A stretch of DNA of 64,000 nt from Actinoplanes nipponensis. GTDB lineage: Bacteria > Actinomycetota > Actinomycetes > Mycobacteriales > Micromonosporaceae. The notes beneath the pieces were generated by a model that saw only the letters and a program-made list of their open reading frames with translations, was not told the DNA's origin and did no database searches. Numbering within the stretch: the stretch's first letter is position 1; each line of letters opens with the position of its first letter. Made by a program: the position numbers and the translations under genes. Shown piece by piece: positions 17,296 through 25,356 of this stretch. The stretch spans positions 1 to 64,000 of the forward strand of contig NZ_BOMQ01000053.1 of the NCBI RefSeq assembly GCF_016862275.1, written 5' to 3'.

Positions 17296-18612
17296 CCCGC
17301 GGGTGAGCGCCGCACTCCGCAGGACACCCGTGAGATCCGCGCTTTCCTCGACGGAACGCCTGGTCAGCAGCACCGTGGCCAGGCTGCCGTGGTCGGCCCA
17401 GGCGCAGACGACGACGCCCTTGCCGCCGGAACGGCCGACGCCGCAGCGTTCGTGCGCGCCGGTCTCGCCCAGGTCGAAGGACTGGACGTCCTTGATGTCG
17501 TACTCGCCGGCCAGGTGGGCGATCTCGGCCTCGACGTCCGATTCCGGGGTGAGGCGCAGCCCGGTGGCGCCGAAGACGGTGACCCGCTTGCCGTTGCCGT
17601 CGGCATAGACCCCGGAGAAGACGTCGCCCTCGATCAGGCTGCTGCCGCTGAGCTGCTCGGACAGCCGCTCGACGGCCCGGCGGCCGGCGCCGTCGTCGCG
17701 CAGCTCGAGGTCGGACACCTCCCGGGGCAGGGCGGCCGAGACCGGATACTGCCGGGCGGCGGGCCAGCTGAGATAGGCCGGTACGCCGCCGCAGCAGAGG
17801 AGGCCCAGCAGCGCGAGGGTCAGGAGCCGGCGTGGCCGGCGGCGCTGACGCCGGGGTGGCGGCGGTGGTCCCGGTGGTGTCGGCCGGCCCTGCGCGGGCC
17901 GGGCGGGCGGGGGTGGCGGCGCGGGCCGGGACTGGACCGGGATGCGGTTGGCCGGGGCAGGCGCCGGTTGCGCTGCCGGCCGGCGGCGTCCCCACCCGCG
18001 CCGGCGTGGCGGGCTGGGGGCGGGCGGCGGGGGAGCGGCTGCGGGCGGGCCGGCCACCGGCAGCTGCACCCAGGTGGGCCGCGGGGGTGCCGGCGCGTGG
18101 CCCGGCGGCTGGGCCTGCGCGCGCCGCAGCAGCGCCTCGGCCTGCGCGGGCGGCAGCGGCGCTGGGGGCGCTTCCATCCGGGTGGGCGGCAGCGGTGGTT
18201 CCGTCCGGGTCGGCGGGAGCGGCGCCTCCATCCGGGTCGGCGGGAGCGCGCTCTCGACCCGGGTCGGCGGCAGCGCCTCGGGGAACGGCAGCTGGGGTTC
18301 CCAGGGGGTGTCCTGGTCGGCCCACGGGTCGACCGCCGGGGTGGCCGACCAGTCCTCGCTGTCGGCCCACGGATCGGCCGGCGGGGCCGGTTCGGGATCC
18401 GCTTCGCCGCGGCGCGACCACCACGGGCGCTTGGCCACGGGCGCGGGAACCGCCGCGGATCCGCTCCAGCGCGCGGGGGCCGGGTCCGGGCTCTCGTCCC
18501 CGGGCGCGGCGGCCTCGGCGGGCGGCGCCGCCGGGCCGGTGTCGACGCGGGTCGGGTCGGGGGTGGTCCGCGGGGCCCCGGCGGCCGGGTCCGCCGGCTG
18601 CTCATCGGTCAT
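17293..18612 (-). CDS. Pro-rich single-pass membrane protein, paralog of the gene at 84-755
   Basis: A 439-aa protein with a cytoplasmic Pro/Ala-rich region (1-260), an Arg-rich segment, one membrane helix (about 262-281) and an extracytoplasmic domain (about 292-439). The domain has Cys in HERCGVG and in VVCAWADHGSLA and ends RSAALTRG, matching the domain of the 84-755 protein. The N-terminal part holds four tandem 9-residue repeats of LPPTRxExx. The ATG at 18612 follows GGGAGGAG at about 10 bases. Function unknown. The long disordered cytoplasmic tail suggests a partner-binding role, which is inference. Confidence 0.78.
   Translation of the reverse strand: MTDEQPADPAAGAPRTTPDPTRVDTGPAAPPAEAAAPGDESPDPAPARWSGSAAVPAPVAKRPWWSRRGEADPEPAPPADPWADSEDWSATPAVDPWADQDTPWEPQLPFPEALPPTRVESALPPTRMEAPLPPTRTEPPLPPTRMEAPPAPLPPAQAEALLRRAQAQPPGHAPAPPRPTWVQLPVAGPPAAAPPPPAPSPPRRRGWGRRRPAAQPAPAPANRIPVQSRPAPPPPPARPAQGRPTPPGPPPPPRRQRRRPRRLLTLALLGLLCCGGVPAYLSWPAARQYPVSAALPREVSDLELRDDGAGRRAVERLSEQLSGSSLIEGDVFSGVYADGNGKRVTVFGATGLRLTPESDVEAEIAHLAGEYDIKDVQSFDLGETGAHERCGVGRSGGKGVVVCAWADHGSLATVLLTRRSVEESADLTGVLRSAALTRG
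18172..18279 (-). repeat. Four tandem 27-bp repeats
   Basis: Units at 18172-18198, 18199-18225, 18226-18252 and 18253-18279 share the core CCGGGTCGGCGG and encode LPPTRxExx. They are in frame within the Pro-rich membrane protein, so unit gain or loss would change its length without a frameshift. Confidence 0.85.
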
Positions 18613-18809
18613 CCGTCGTGCTCCTCCCGCTGCTCAACCCGAGTCCGCGCGCCGCCTCGAGGCCGGGCGTCCATCGCCAGGTTAGAGCCGGCCCGCCACC
18701 CATCGCCGCTGATCGAAGCGGAGGATCGACGGGCGTGCGGCCCGGCTATGGTGAGCACGGTTCGTAAAAAACGGACACCCGGGGCGATGTGAGGGACGGT
18801 GCGGAGTCG

Positions 18810-18839
18810 TATGGTGACCCGGGGGTGAGTGCGGAATGA
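18810..18839 (+). promoter_or_regulatory. Possible promoter and 4-codon leader ORF before the RsbQ-like gene
   Basis: TATGGT (18810-18815) is a good -10. A GTG at 18825 opens a four-codon frame (Met-Ser-Ala-Glu) whose TGA (18837-18839) overlaps the ATG of the hydrolase at 18836. The G-rich run at 18821-18827 can also act as a weak ribosome site, so the leader ORF may be incidental. Confidence 0.35.
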
Positions 18840-19627
18840 CGAGGATCGAACGCAACGCGGTGACCGTGACCGGCCGGGCGCACGGCCAGCCGATGATGTT
18901 CGCGCACGGCTACGGCTGCGATCAGAACATGTGGCGCTCGGTGGCGCCCGCGTTCCTCGACACCCACCGGGTGGTGCTCTTCGACCACGTCGGCGCCGGC
19001 CGTTCCGACCTGCGCGCCTACGACGACCAGCGGTATTCCACCCTCGACGGCTACGCCGAGGACGTCCTGGAGATCATTCACGAGCTGGACCTGCGGGACG
19101 TCGTCTTCGTCGGCCACTCCGTGAGCGCGATGATCGGCGTGCTGGCGGCCAACCGGGAGCCGGAGCGGTTCGCCAAGCTGATCCTCGTCGGCCCGTCGCC
19201 CCGCTACCTCAACGACGGTGACTACGTCGGCGGCTTCGACAAGGCCGACATCGAGGCCATGCTGGAGTCGCTCGACAGCAACTACCTGGGCTGGTCGAGC
19301 GCGATGGCGCCGGTCATCATGGGCAACCCGGACCGGCCCGAGCTGGGCGCCGAGCTCACCAACAGCTTCTGTGCCACCGATCCGGACATCGCCCGCAAGT
19401 TCGCCCACGTGACCTTCATGTCGGACAACCGGGACGACCTGGGCCGGGTCCGGGTCCCGGTCCTCATCCTGCAGTGCACCGACGACGTCATCGCGCCGGC
19501 GGTCGTCGGGGACTACGTGCACGAGCACGTCCCCGGGAGCACACTGGTCACCATGAATGCGACCGGGCACTGCCCCAACCTCAGCGCGCCGGAGGAGACC
19601 ATCGCCGCGATCAGGACCTTTCTGTAG
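18836..19627 (+). CDS. Alpha/beta hydrolase, RsbQ-type stress regulator
   Basis: A 263-aa alpha/beta hydrolase close to Bacillus RsbQ: oxyanion region FAHGYGCDQNMWR (22-34), nucleophile elbow GHSVSAM with Ser95, acid Asp in CTDDVIAP and His in ATGHCPNLS. In B. subtilis RsbQ is needed for the PAS-domain phosphatase RsbP to signal energy stress to sigma-B. Here the next gene, only 4 bp downstream, encodes a PAS/PP2C protein, which supports the same pairing. The plant KAI2/D14 karrikin and strigolactone receptors belong to the same fold group, so a small-molecule ligand is plausible. Residues of the ligand pocket were not assessed. Confidence 0.88.
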   Translation: MTRIERNAVTVTGRAHGQPMMFAHGYGCDQNMWRSVAPAFLDTHRVVLFDHVGAGRSDLRAYDDQRYSTLDGYAEDVLEIIHELDLRDVVFVGHSVSAMIGVLAANREPERFAKLILVGPSPRYLNDGDYVGGFDKADIEAMLESLDSNYLGWSSAMAPVIMGNPDRPELGAELTNSFCATDPDIARKFAHVTFMSDNRDDLGRVRVPVLILQCTDDVIAPAVVGDYVHEHVPGSTLVTMNATGHCPNLSAPEETIAAIRTFL

Positions 19628-19631
19628 AGCG

Positions 19632-22142
19632 ATGACGGAGAACGGTGGCGGTGGGCCGGAAGTGACGCACGATCTGCGGGTTCCGTGGGAAGAGGATCCC
19701 GGAGATCTCTACGAGCACGCGCCGTGCGGCTACCTGACGATGTTGCCGGACGGCACGATCGTCAAGGTCAACGAGACGTTCCTGGCCTGGACCGGCTACG
19801 CCCGCGCGGAGCTGATCGGGCAGCGGCGGTTCCGGGACCTGCTCAGCGCCGGCGACAAGATCTACTACGAGACCCACTACGCGCCGCTGCTGAGCATGCA
19901 GAACGACGTGCACGAGCTGGCCTTCGACCTGATCCGCGCCGACGGGGAACGGCTGCCCATCCTGGTCAACTCCGTCCTGGGCCGCGACGACGCGGGGCTG
20001 CCCCGGGTCATCCGCACCACCATCCTCAACGCCACCGAGCGGCGCGGCTACGAGAAGGAGCTGCTCGCGGCCCGGCGGGCGGCCGAGGCGTCGGAGCGGC
20101 GCGTCCGGGTGCTCCAGCAGATCGTGGCCGATCTCGCCGCCGCCCCGACCGCGGCCGAGGCGGCCGACGCCATCGTCCGGGCGCCCGGCCCGGCGTTCGG
20201 CGCCGCGTCGGCGACCGTGTGGCTGGCCCAGGCGGACCGCGACCAGCTCGCGGCGGTGGCCGGCACCGACTCGGCGGCCCTGACGGACGCCCCGGTCCCG
20301 CGCGACTCGTCGCGGGCGATCGCCGAGGTGGCCCGCCGCGGCGACCTGCACGTGATCGGCTCGCTGGCCGAGGCCGAGCAGCATTTCCCGGAGCTGGCCG
20401 ACACCATGCGCCGCACCGCCCGGGCCGCGGTCGTGCTGCTGCCGCTGACCGCGGCGTCCGCCGACGACCCGGGCGCCGCCGAGGTGCTCGGCGTGCTCGG
20501 CTTCGACTTCGCCACGCCGCGGGAGCTGACCGACAGCGAGTTGCGGGTGGTCCGGCTGCTCGGCCACCAGGCCGGGCAGGCCCTGGACCGGGCCCGGCTC
20601 TACGACGACGCCCGCCGGCGCGAGGAGCGGGCGACGTTCCTGGCCGACACCACCCGGGCGCTGGAGGTGCTGCCGCGGCTCATGCCGCGGGCCCGCACGC
20701 TCGTCGAGCGGATGGTTCCGCGGGTCGCGCGGTGGGCGGCGGTCCGGCTCCAGGTCGGCCCGGCCGGCCTGCTCGCCGAGGCCGGCGAGCCCGCGCCCGA
20801 GCCGCACCGGCTCGCCGACCGGGTGGCCGAGGTGCTGCTGAGCGGCCAGGCCCAGCTCACCGACGACAAGGAGCCCGACGGCGGCTGCGCGGTGCTGCCG
20901 CTGGTCGCCAACGGCCGGGTGTTCGGCACGCTCGCGCTGCGGCCGCCGCTCGGCCGGCGTACGGCGACGGCCGAGGTCGCCTTCCTGCGCGACCTGGCCG
21001 ACCGGGCCGCGCTCGCCCTGGAGAACGCCCGCCTCTACGAGCAGGAACGGGCCATCGCGCGGACCCTGCAGCGCAGCCTGCTCGCCGGCGACCTGCCCGC
21101 CGACCCCCGGTTCGCGGTCGAGACGCACTACCAGGCCGCCGCGCAGGACCTCGAGGTCGGCGGCGACTGGTTCGACGCCTTCCTGATCACGCCGGACAAG
21201 CTCGCCGTGGTCGTCGGCGACGTGGTGGGCCGGGGCATCGACGCCGCCACCACGATGGGTCAGCTGCGCAGCGCCATCCGCGCCCTGGCCTCGGCCGAGG
21301 CGGGCCCGGCCCGGCTGCTGGAACGGCTGGACCGGTTCGTCGAGCGGGTCGAGTCAGCCCGGATGGCCACGGTGGCGTACGCGGAGATCGACCTGGCGGC
21401 CAACGAGATGACCTACGCCTGCGCCGGCCACCTGCCGCCGCTGCTCGCCGAGCCGGGTGAGTCGCCGCGCTACCTGCTCGACGCCCGGTCCGGGGCGATC
21501 GGGTCGCGGGCCGGGCGCCAGGCCCGCATCGAGGACCGCATCCACCTGCCGTCCGGCAGCCGGCTGCTGCTCTACACCGACGGGCTCATCGAGCGGCGCA
21601 ACCGCCGCATCGACGCCGGCTTCGAGCTGCTGGCCCGCACGTACGCCGGCAAGCGCGACTCCCCGCTGCCGGGACTGACGGCGTCGCTGGCCGACATGCT
21701 GGTCGGCCCGGAGCACGCCGACGACGTCTGCCTGCTGTGCCTGTCGCTGGGCACCGAGCGGCGGCTGGAACGCACGATCGGCGCCGACCCGGTGCAGATC
21801 GCCCTGCTGCGCAAGGACCTGCGGGGCTGGCTGGTGGCCCACGGCGTCGACGACGAGAGCACCCAGGCGGTGCTGCTGGCCTCCTCCGAGGCGGTGGCCA
21901 ACTCGATCGAGCACGGCTACCGGGCCGACCCGCTGGGCGTGGTCGAGATCGTCGCCACGGTGTCGCCGGAGGCCATCCAGGTCCGGGTGGCCGACACGGG
22001 CGTCTGGATCGCGCCCAACGCCCGCGGGGCGCGCGGGCGCGGCCTCCAGCTCATCCGCCAGGTGATGGACGACGTGACGTTCGACCACGACGACGGGACC
22101 ACAGTGACGATGCGACGGCTTCGCCGGGGAGCGCGGGAATGA
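19632..22142 (+). CDS. PAS-GAF-GAF-PP2C phosphatase fused to an RsbW-type ATPase domain
   Basis: An 836-aa signalling protein. In order: PAS (about 20-135, with HAPCGYLTMLPDGTI), a linker helix, two GAF-like regions (about 165-335 and 365-500), SpoIIE/PP2C phosphatase (about 515-705, metal-binding GGDWFD and GDVVGRG, later YTDGLIERR and HADDVCLL) and a C-terminal HATPase_c anti-sigma-kinase domain (about 715-830, ASSEAVANSIEHGY and DTGVW). Phosphatase and kinase sit in one chain, acting in opposite directions on a STAS protein; a STAS gene follows with an ATGA overlap. The ATG at 19632 is 4 bp after the hydrolase stop. A sigma factor target is not encoded nearby. Confidence 0.9.
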   Translation: MTENGGGGPEVTHDLRVPWEEDPGDLYEHAPCGYLTMLPDGTIVKVNETFLAWTGYARAELIGQRRFRDLLSAGDKIYYETHYAPLLSMQNDVHELAFDLIRADGERLPILVNSVLGRDDAGLPRVIRTTILNATERRGYEKELLAARRAAEASERRVRVLQQIVADLAAAPTAAEAADAIVRAPGPAFGAASATVWLAQADRDQLAAVAGTDSAALTDAPVPRDSSRAIAEVARRGDLHVIGSLAEAEQHFPELADTMRRTARAAVVLLPLTAASADDPGAAEVLGVLGFDFATPRELTDSELRVVRLLGHQAGQALDRARLYDDARRREERATFLADTTRALEVLPRLMPRARTLVERMVPRVARWAAVRLQVGPAGLLAEAGEPAPEPHRLADRVAEVLLSGQAQLTDDKEPDGGCAVLPLVANGRVFGTLALRPPLGRRTATAEVAFLRDLADRAALALENARLYEQERAIARTLQRSLLAGDLPADPRFAVETHYQAAAQDLEVGGDWFDAFLITPDKLAVVVGDVVGRGIDAATTMGQLRSAIRALASAEAGPARLLERLDRFVERVESARMATVAYAEIDLAANEMTYACAGHLPPLLAEPGESPRYLLDARSGAIGSRAGRQARIEDRIHLPSGSRLLLYTDGLIERRNRRIDAGFELLARTYAGKRDSPLPGLTASLADMLVGPEHADDVCLLCLSLGTERRLERTIGADPVQIALLRKDLRGWLVAHGVDDESTQAVLLASSEAVANSIEHGYRADPLGVVEIVATVSPEAIQVRVADTGVWIAPNARGARGRGLQLIRQVMDDVTFDHDDGTTVTMRRLRRGARE

Positions 22143-22483
22143 CGGACCAGTGGGTGACTTTCGCCAAGTTGGGCACGGCCGACCTGGTGCGGCTGGCGGG
22201 CGAGATCGACCTGGCCAACGCCCCGGAGATCGGCCGGGAGATCGTCCGGCAGACCGGGCGGGCCGGGGCCGTGGTGATCGACCTCACGGCCGTGTCGTTC
22301 CTGGACAGCGCCGGGGTGCGGCTGCTCGACGCGCTGGTCGGCGACCTCGATGATCAAGGTACGCCGATCCGTCTGGTGGTCGGCGAGACGGGCGCGGCCC
22401 GGATGACGCTGCAACTGTGCGCGTTCCGCGATGATCTGCTGGCGACCGACCTGGACCGGGCCGCGGACGAATTGGGGGGTTGA
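22139..22483 (+). CDS. STAS-domain anti-anti-sigma factor (RsbV/SpoIIAA type)
   Basis: A 114-aa single STAS domain. The phosphorylation loop reads VSFLDSAGVRLL, with Ser57 the likely phospho-site, after the strand VVIDL. The start overlaps the stop of the PP2C/kinase gene (ATGA), so the two are made together. The expected cycle is that the ATPase domain of the partner phosphorylates Ser57 and the PP2C domain removes the phosphate, switching STAS binding to an anti-sigma factor elsewhere. This role comes from family knowledge; the final target is unknown. Confidence 0.9.
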   Translation: MTDQWVTFAKLGTADLVRLAGEIDLANAPEIGREIVRQTGRAGAVVIDLTAVSFLDSAGVRLLDALVGDLDDQGTPIRLVVGETGAARMTLQLCAFRDDLLATDLDRAADELGG

Positions 22484-22489
22484 GCCGCG

Positions 22490-22495
22490 TACCCT
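22490..22495 (+). promoter_or_regulatory. -10-like element (TACCCT) of the radical SAM gene
   Basis: TACCCT ends 8 bases before the ATG at 22504, overlapping nothing but the 20-bp gap after the STAS gene. No ribosome site is seen. Confidence 0.45.
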
Positions 22496-22503
22496 GGTGC
22501 CTC

Positions 22504-24447
22504 ATGAGCGTACGTTCCGTGTTCCCGCAGCTCGAGCAGCTGCTGCCCAGGGTCAGCAAGCCGATCCAGTACGTGGGCGGCGAGCTCGGCGCCGTCGTCA
22601 AGGACTGGGACGCCACCACCGTGCGGTGGGCGCTGATGTATCCCGACGCGTACGAGGTGGGCCTCCCCAACCAGGGCGTGCAGATCCTCTACGAGGTCCT
22701 CAACGAGCAGCCCGACGTGCTGGCCGAGCGCACGTACGCGGTCTGGCCGGACCTCGAGGCGCTGATGAAGGAGCACGGCGTCCCGCAGTTCACGGTCGAC
22801 GCGCACCGCCCGGTGCACGCCTTCGACGTGCTGGGCCTGTCCTTCGCCACCGAGCTCGGCTACACCAACATGCTCTCGGCCCTGGACCTGGCGGGCATCC
22901 CGCTGGAGTCCAAGGACCGCACGGTGGACCACCCGGTCGTGCTGGCCGGCGGCCACGCCAGCTTCAACCCGGAGCCGATCGCCGACTTCATCGACGCCGC
23001 CGTGCTCGGCGACGGCGAGGAGGCGGTTCTCGAGATCACCGGGATCATCCGGCAGTGGAAGGCCGAGGGCTGCCCCGGCGGCCGCGACGAGCTGCTGCTG
23101 CGCCTGGCCCGCACCGAGAGCATCTACGTCCCGCGCTTCTACGACGTCGACTACCTGCCGGACGGCCGCATCCAGCGGGTCGTGCCGAACCGGCCGGACG
23201 TGCCGTTCCGGGTGCACAAGCGCACGACCATGGACCTCGACGCCTGGCCGTACCCGAAGAAGCCGCTGGTCCCGCTGGCCGAGACGGTGCACGAGCGGTA
23301 CGCCGTGGAGATCTTCCGGGGTTGCACCCGGGGCTGCCGGTTCTGCCAGGCCGGCATGATCACCCGGCCGGTGCGCGAGCGCTCGATCACCACGGTCGGC
23401 CAGATGGTCAAGGAGGGCCTGGAGTTCTCCGGCTTCTCCGAGGTGGGCCTGCTGTCGCTGAGCAGCGCGGACCACTCCGAGATCGGCGACATGTGCTCCG
23501 GCCTGGCCGAGCAGTACGCCGACACCAACGTGTCGCTGTCGCTGCCGTCGACCCGGGTGGACGCCTTCAACATCGACCTGGCCCAGGAGCTGTCCCGCAA
23601 CGGGCGGCGCACCGGCCTGACGTTCGCGCCCGAGGGCGGCTCGGAACGGATCCGCAAGGTCATCAACAAGATGGTGACCGAGGAGGACCTGATCCGTACG
23701 GTCGTCACGGCGTACTCCAACGGCTGGCGCAGCGTGAAGCTGTACTTCATGTGCGGCCTGCCCACCGAGACCGACGACGACGTGCTGCAGATCGGCCGGA
23801 TGGCGCACGAGGTCATCAAGGCCGGCCGGATCGCCACCGGCACCAAGGACATCAAGTGCACGGTCTCCATCGGCGCGTTCGTGCCCAAGCCGCACACCCC
23901 GTTCCAGTGGGCCGCGATGGAGCGCCCCGAGGTGATCGACAACCGGCTGCGGATGCTCAAGCAGGAGATCAACAGCGACCGCTCGCTGGGCCGGGCCATC
24001 GGCTACCGCTACCACGACGGCCAGCCGTCGCTGATCGAGGGCCTGCTGTCGCGCGGTGACCGCCGGGTCGGCGCGGTGATCCGCCGGGCCTGGGACAAGG
24101 GCCAGCGGTTCGACGGCTGGAGCGAGCACTTCTCGTACACCCGCTGGGTCGAGGCCGCCGCCGAGACGCTGCCGGCGTTCGGGGTGGACCTGGACTGGTT
24201 CACCACCCGTGAGCGCGAGCAGCTCGAGGTGCTGCCCTGGGACCACCTGGACTCGGGCCTGGACAAGGACTGGCTCTGGCAGGACTGGCAGGACTCGATG
24301 AGCTCCTACGAGCAGGACGACTGCCGGTGGACCCCGTGCTTCGACTGCGGCGTCTGCCCGTCGATGGACACCGAGATCCAGATCGGCCCCACCGGCAAGA
24401 AGCTGCTGCCGCTCACGCCCGTGAAGTCCCTGCGGGTACCGGTCTGA
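22504..24447 (+). CDS. Radical SAM protein, TIGR03960 family, with B12-binding-like N-terminus
   Basis: A 647-aa protein. The N-terminal part (ALMYPDAYEVGLPNQGVQILYEVLN... then AGGHASFNPEP) resembles a cobalamin-binding fold. The radical SAM core carries Cys274, Cys278 and Cys281 in FRGCTRGCRFCQAG, with the downstream CTVSIGAFVPKPHTPFQW segment typical of the family. The C-terminus has a further cysteine set (CFDCGVC). The family sits next to a DUF2344 partner and upstream of rne in actinobacteria and Firmicutes, exactly as here (1-bp gap to the next gene). Its reaction is not established; RNA or ribosome modification is a guess from context. The ATG at 22504 fits the conserved MSVRSVFPQL start. 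Confidence 0.9.
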   Translation: MSVRSVFPQLEQLLPRVSKPIQYVGGELGAVVKDWDATTVRWALMYPDAYEVGLPNQGVQILYEVLNEQPDVLAERTYAVWPDLEALMKEHGVPQFTVDAHRPVHAFDVLGLSFATELGYTNMLSALDLAGIPLESKDRTVDHPVVLAGGHASFNPEPIADFIDAAVLGDGEEAVLEITGIIRQWKAEGCPGGRDELLLRLARTESIYVPRFYDVDYLPDGRIQRVVPNRPDVPFRVHKRTTMDLDAWPYPKKPLVPLAETVHERYAVEIFRGCTRGCRFCQAGMITRPVRERSITTVGQMVKEGLEFSGFSEVGLLSLSSADHSEIGDMCSGLAEQYADTNVSLSLPSTRVDAFNIDLAQELSRNGRRTGLTFAPEGGSERIRKVINKMVTEEDLIRTVVTAYSNGWRSVKLYFMCGLPTETDDDVLQIGRMAHEVIKAGRIATGTKDIKCTVSIGAFVPKPHTPFQWAAMERPEVIDNRLRMLKQEINSDRSLGRAIGYRYHDGQPSLIEGLLSRGDRRVGAVIRRAWDKGQRFDGWSEHFSYTRWVEAAAETLPAFGVDLDWFTTREREQLEVLPWDHLDSGLDKDWLWQDWQDSMSSYEQDDCRWTPCFDCGVCPSMDTEIQIGPTGKKLLPLTPVKSLRVPV

Positions 24448-24448
24448 G

Positions 24449-25225
24449 ATGGCGAAGAATCAGCCGGTGGGCGGCCAGGCCCCCGTGGTGCAGCGCGTCC
24501 GCCTTCGCTACGCCAAGCGCGGACCGCTGCGCTTCACCTCGCACCGGGACTTCGCCCGGGCCTTCGAGCGGGCGCTGCGCCGGGCGGCCGTGCCGATCGC
24601 GTACTCCCAGGGCTTCACCCCGCACCCCAAGATCTCGTACGCGAGCGCCGCGCCCACCGGCGTGGGCAGCGAGGCGGAGTACCTGGAGATCGGCCTGCAG
24701 GCCGAGGTCGACCCCGCGCAGCTGATCGTGGCCCTGGACGCGGCGCTCTCGCCCGGGATCGACATCCTGGAGGCCGTGGTGGCCCGCGAGGGCAGCAGCC
24801 TGGCCGACCGGATCGACGCCTCGCGCTGGCTGATCGAGCTGCCCGGGATCGAGCCGCAGGCGGCGGCCGACGCCGTCGCGACCTTCCTGGCGGCGCCGGA
24901 GGTGCAGGTCGAGCGCATGACCAAGCAGGGCCGGCGGTCGTTCGACGCCCGGTCCGCAGTGACGTTCTTCGCTGTGACCAAGCAGTCTGGCGCACCTTCC
25001 GAGGCGGCGGCCGCACCGTGTGCGATAATCGACCTTGTCGTGCGGCAGGTCACTCCCGCCGTACGGCCCGATGACGTCCTTTCCGGCCTGCGTGTGGTGG
25101 CTGGCCTGGAGCCGCCGGTGCCCCCTCGGGTGACCCGGCTGGCGCAGGGCACTCTCACGCCGCAGGGGGAGATCGTCGATCCGTTGGAAGCGGATCGCGA
25201 GGACGCCCCCATCGGAGGGCACTGA
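24449..25225 (+). CDS. DUF2344 / TIGR03936 protein, radical SAM partner
   Basis: A 258-aa protein beginning RVRLRYAKRGPLRFTSHRDFARAFERALRRA, then YSQGFTPHPKISYASA, the hallmark stretch of the DUF2344 family. The gene starts 1 bp after the radical SAM stop and is certainly cotranscribed. In other genomes the two are fused or adjacent, so they likely act together on one substrate. The catalytic role is unknown. The acidic C-terminus (EADREDAPIGGH) is not conserved in the part of the family I know. Confidence 0.88.
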   Translation: MAKNQPVGGQAPVVQRVRLRYAKRGPLRFTSHRDFARAFERALRRAAVPIAYSQGFTPHPKISYASAAPTGVGSEAEYLEIGLQAEVDPAQLIVALDAALSPGIDILEAVVAREGSSLADRIDASRWLIELPGIEPQAAADAVATFLAAPEVQVERMTKQGRRSFDARSAVTFFAVTKQSGAPSEAAAAPCAIIDLVVRQVTPAVRPDDVLSGLRVVAGLEPPVPPRVTRLAQGTLTPQGEIVDPLEADREDAPIGGH

Positions 25226-25281
25226 CCGACTCGGTCGGCGTCCGCGTTGGCAGACTTCGGCAGCCCGTCCGACTCGGTCGG
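25226..25281 (+). promoter_or_regulatory. Duplicated 13-bp palindromic site in the rne leader
   Basis: CCGACTCGGTCGG occurs identically at 25226-25238 and 25269-25281. Each copy is an inverted repeat (CCGAC/GTCGG, 3-base centre). Start-to-start distance is 43 bp, about four helical turns. This suits either two operator sites for one regulator or two small RNA hairpins in the rne 5' leader. Confidence 0.5.
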
Positions 25282-25356
25282 GGCCGAAAAACTTGCGGCG
25301 ACCCTGCGTGGCAGCGCTCACCCGCGCCCGGGGCCGCCAGAACTGGAGAGCGCCCC

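Noticed and set aside
18760..18800. Sigma-B type promoter before the RsbQ-like gene
   Set aside because: GGTTCG and GGGGCGAT are only loosely like the consensus; TATGGT at 18810 is a simpler -10.
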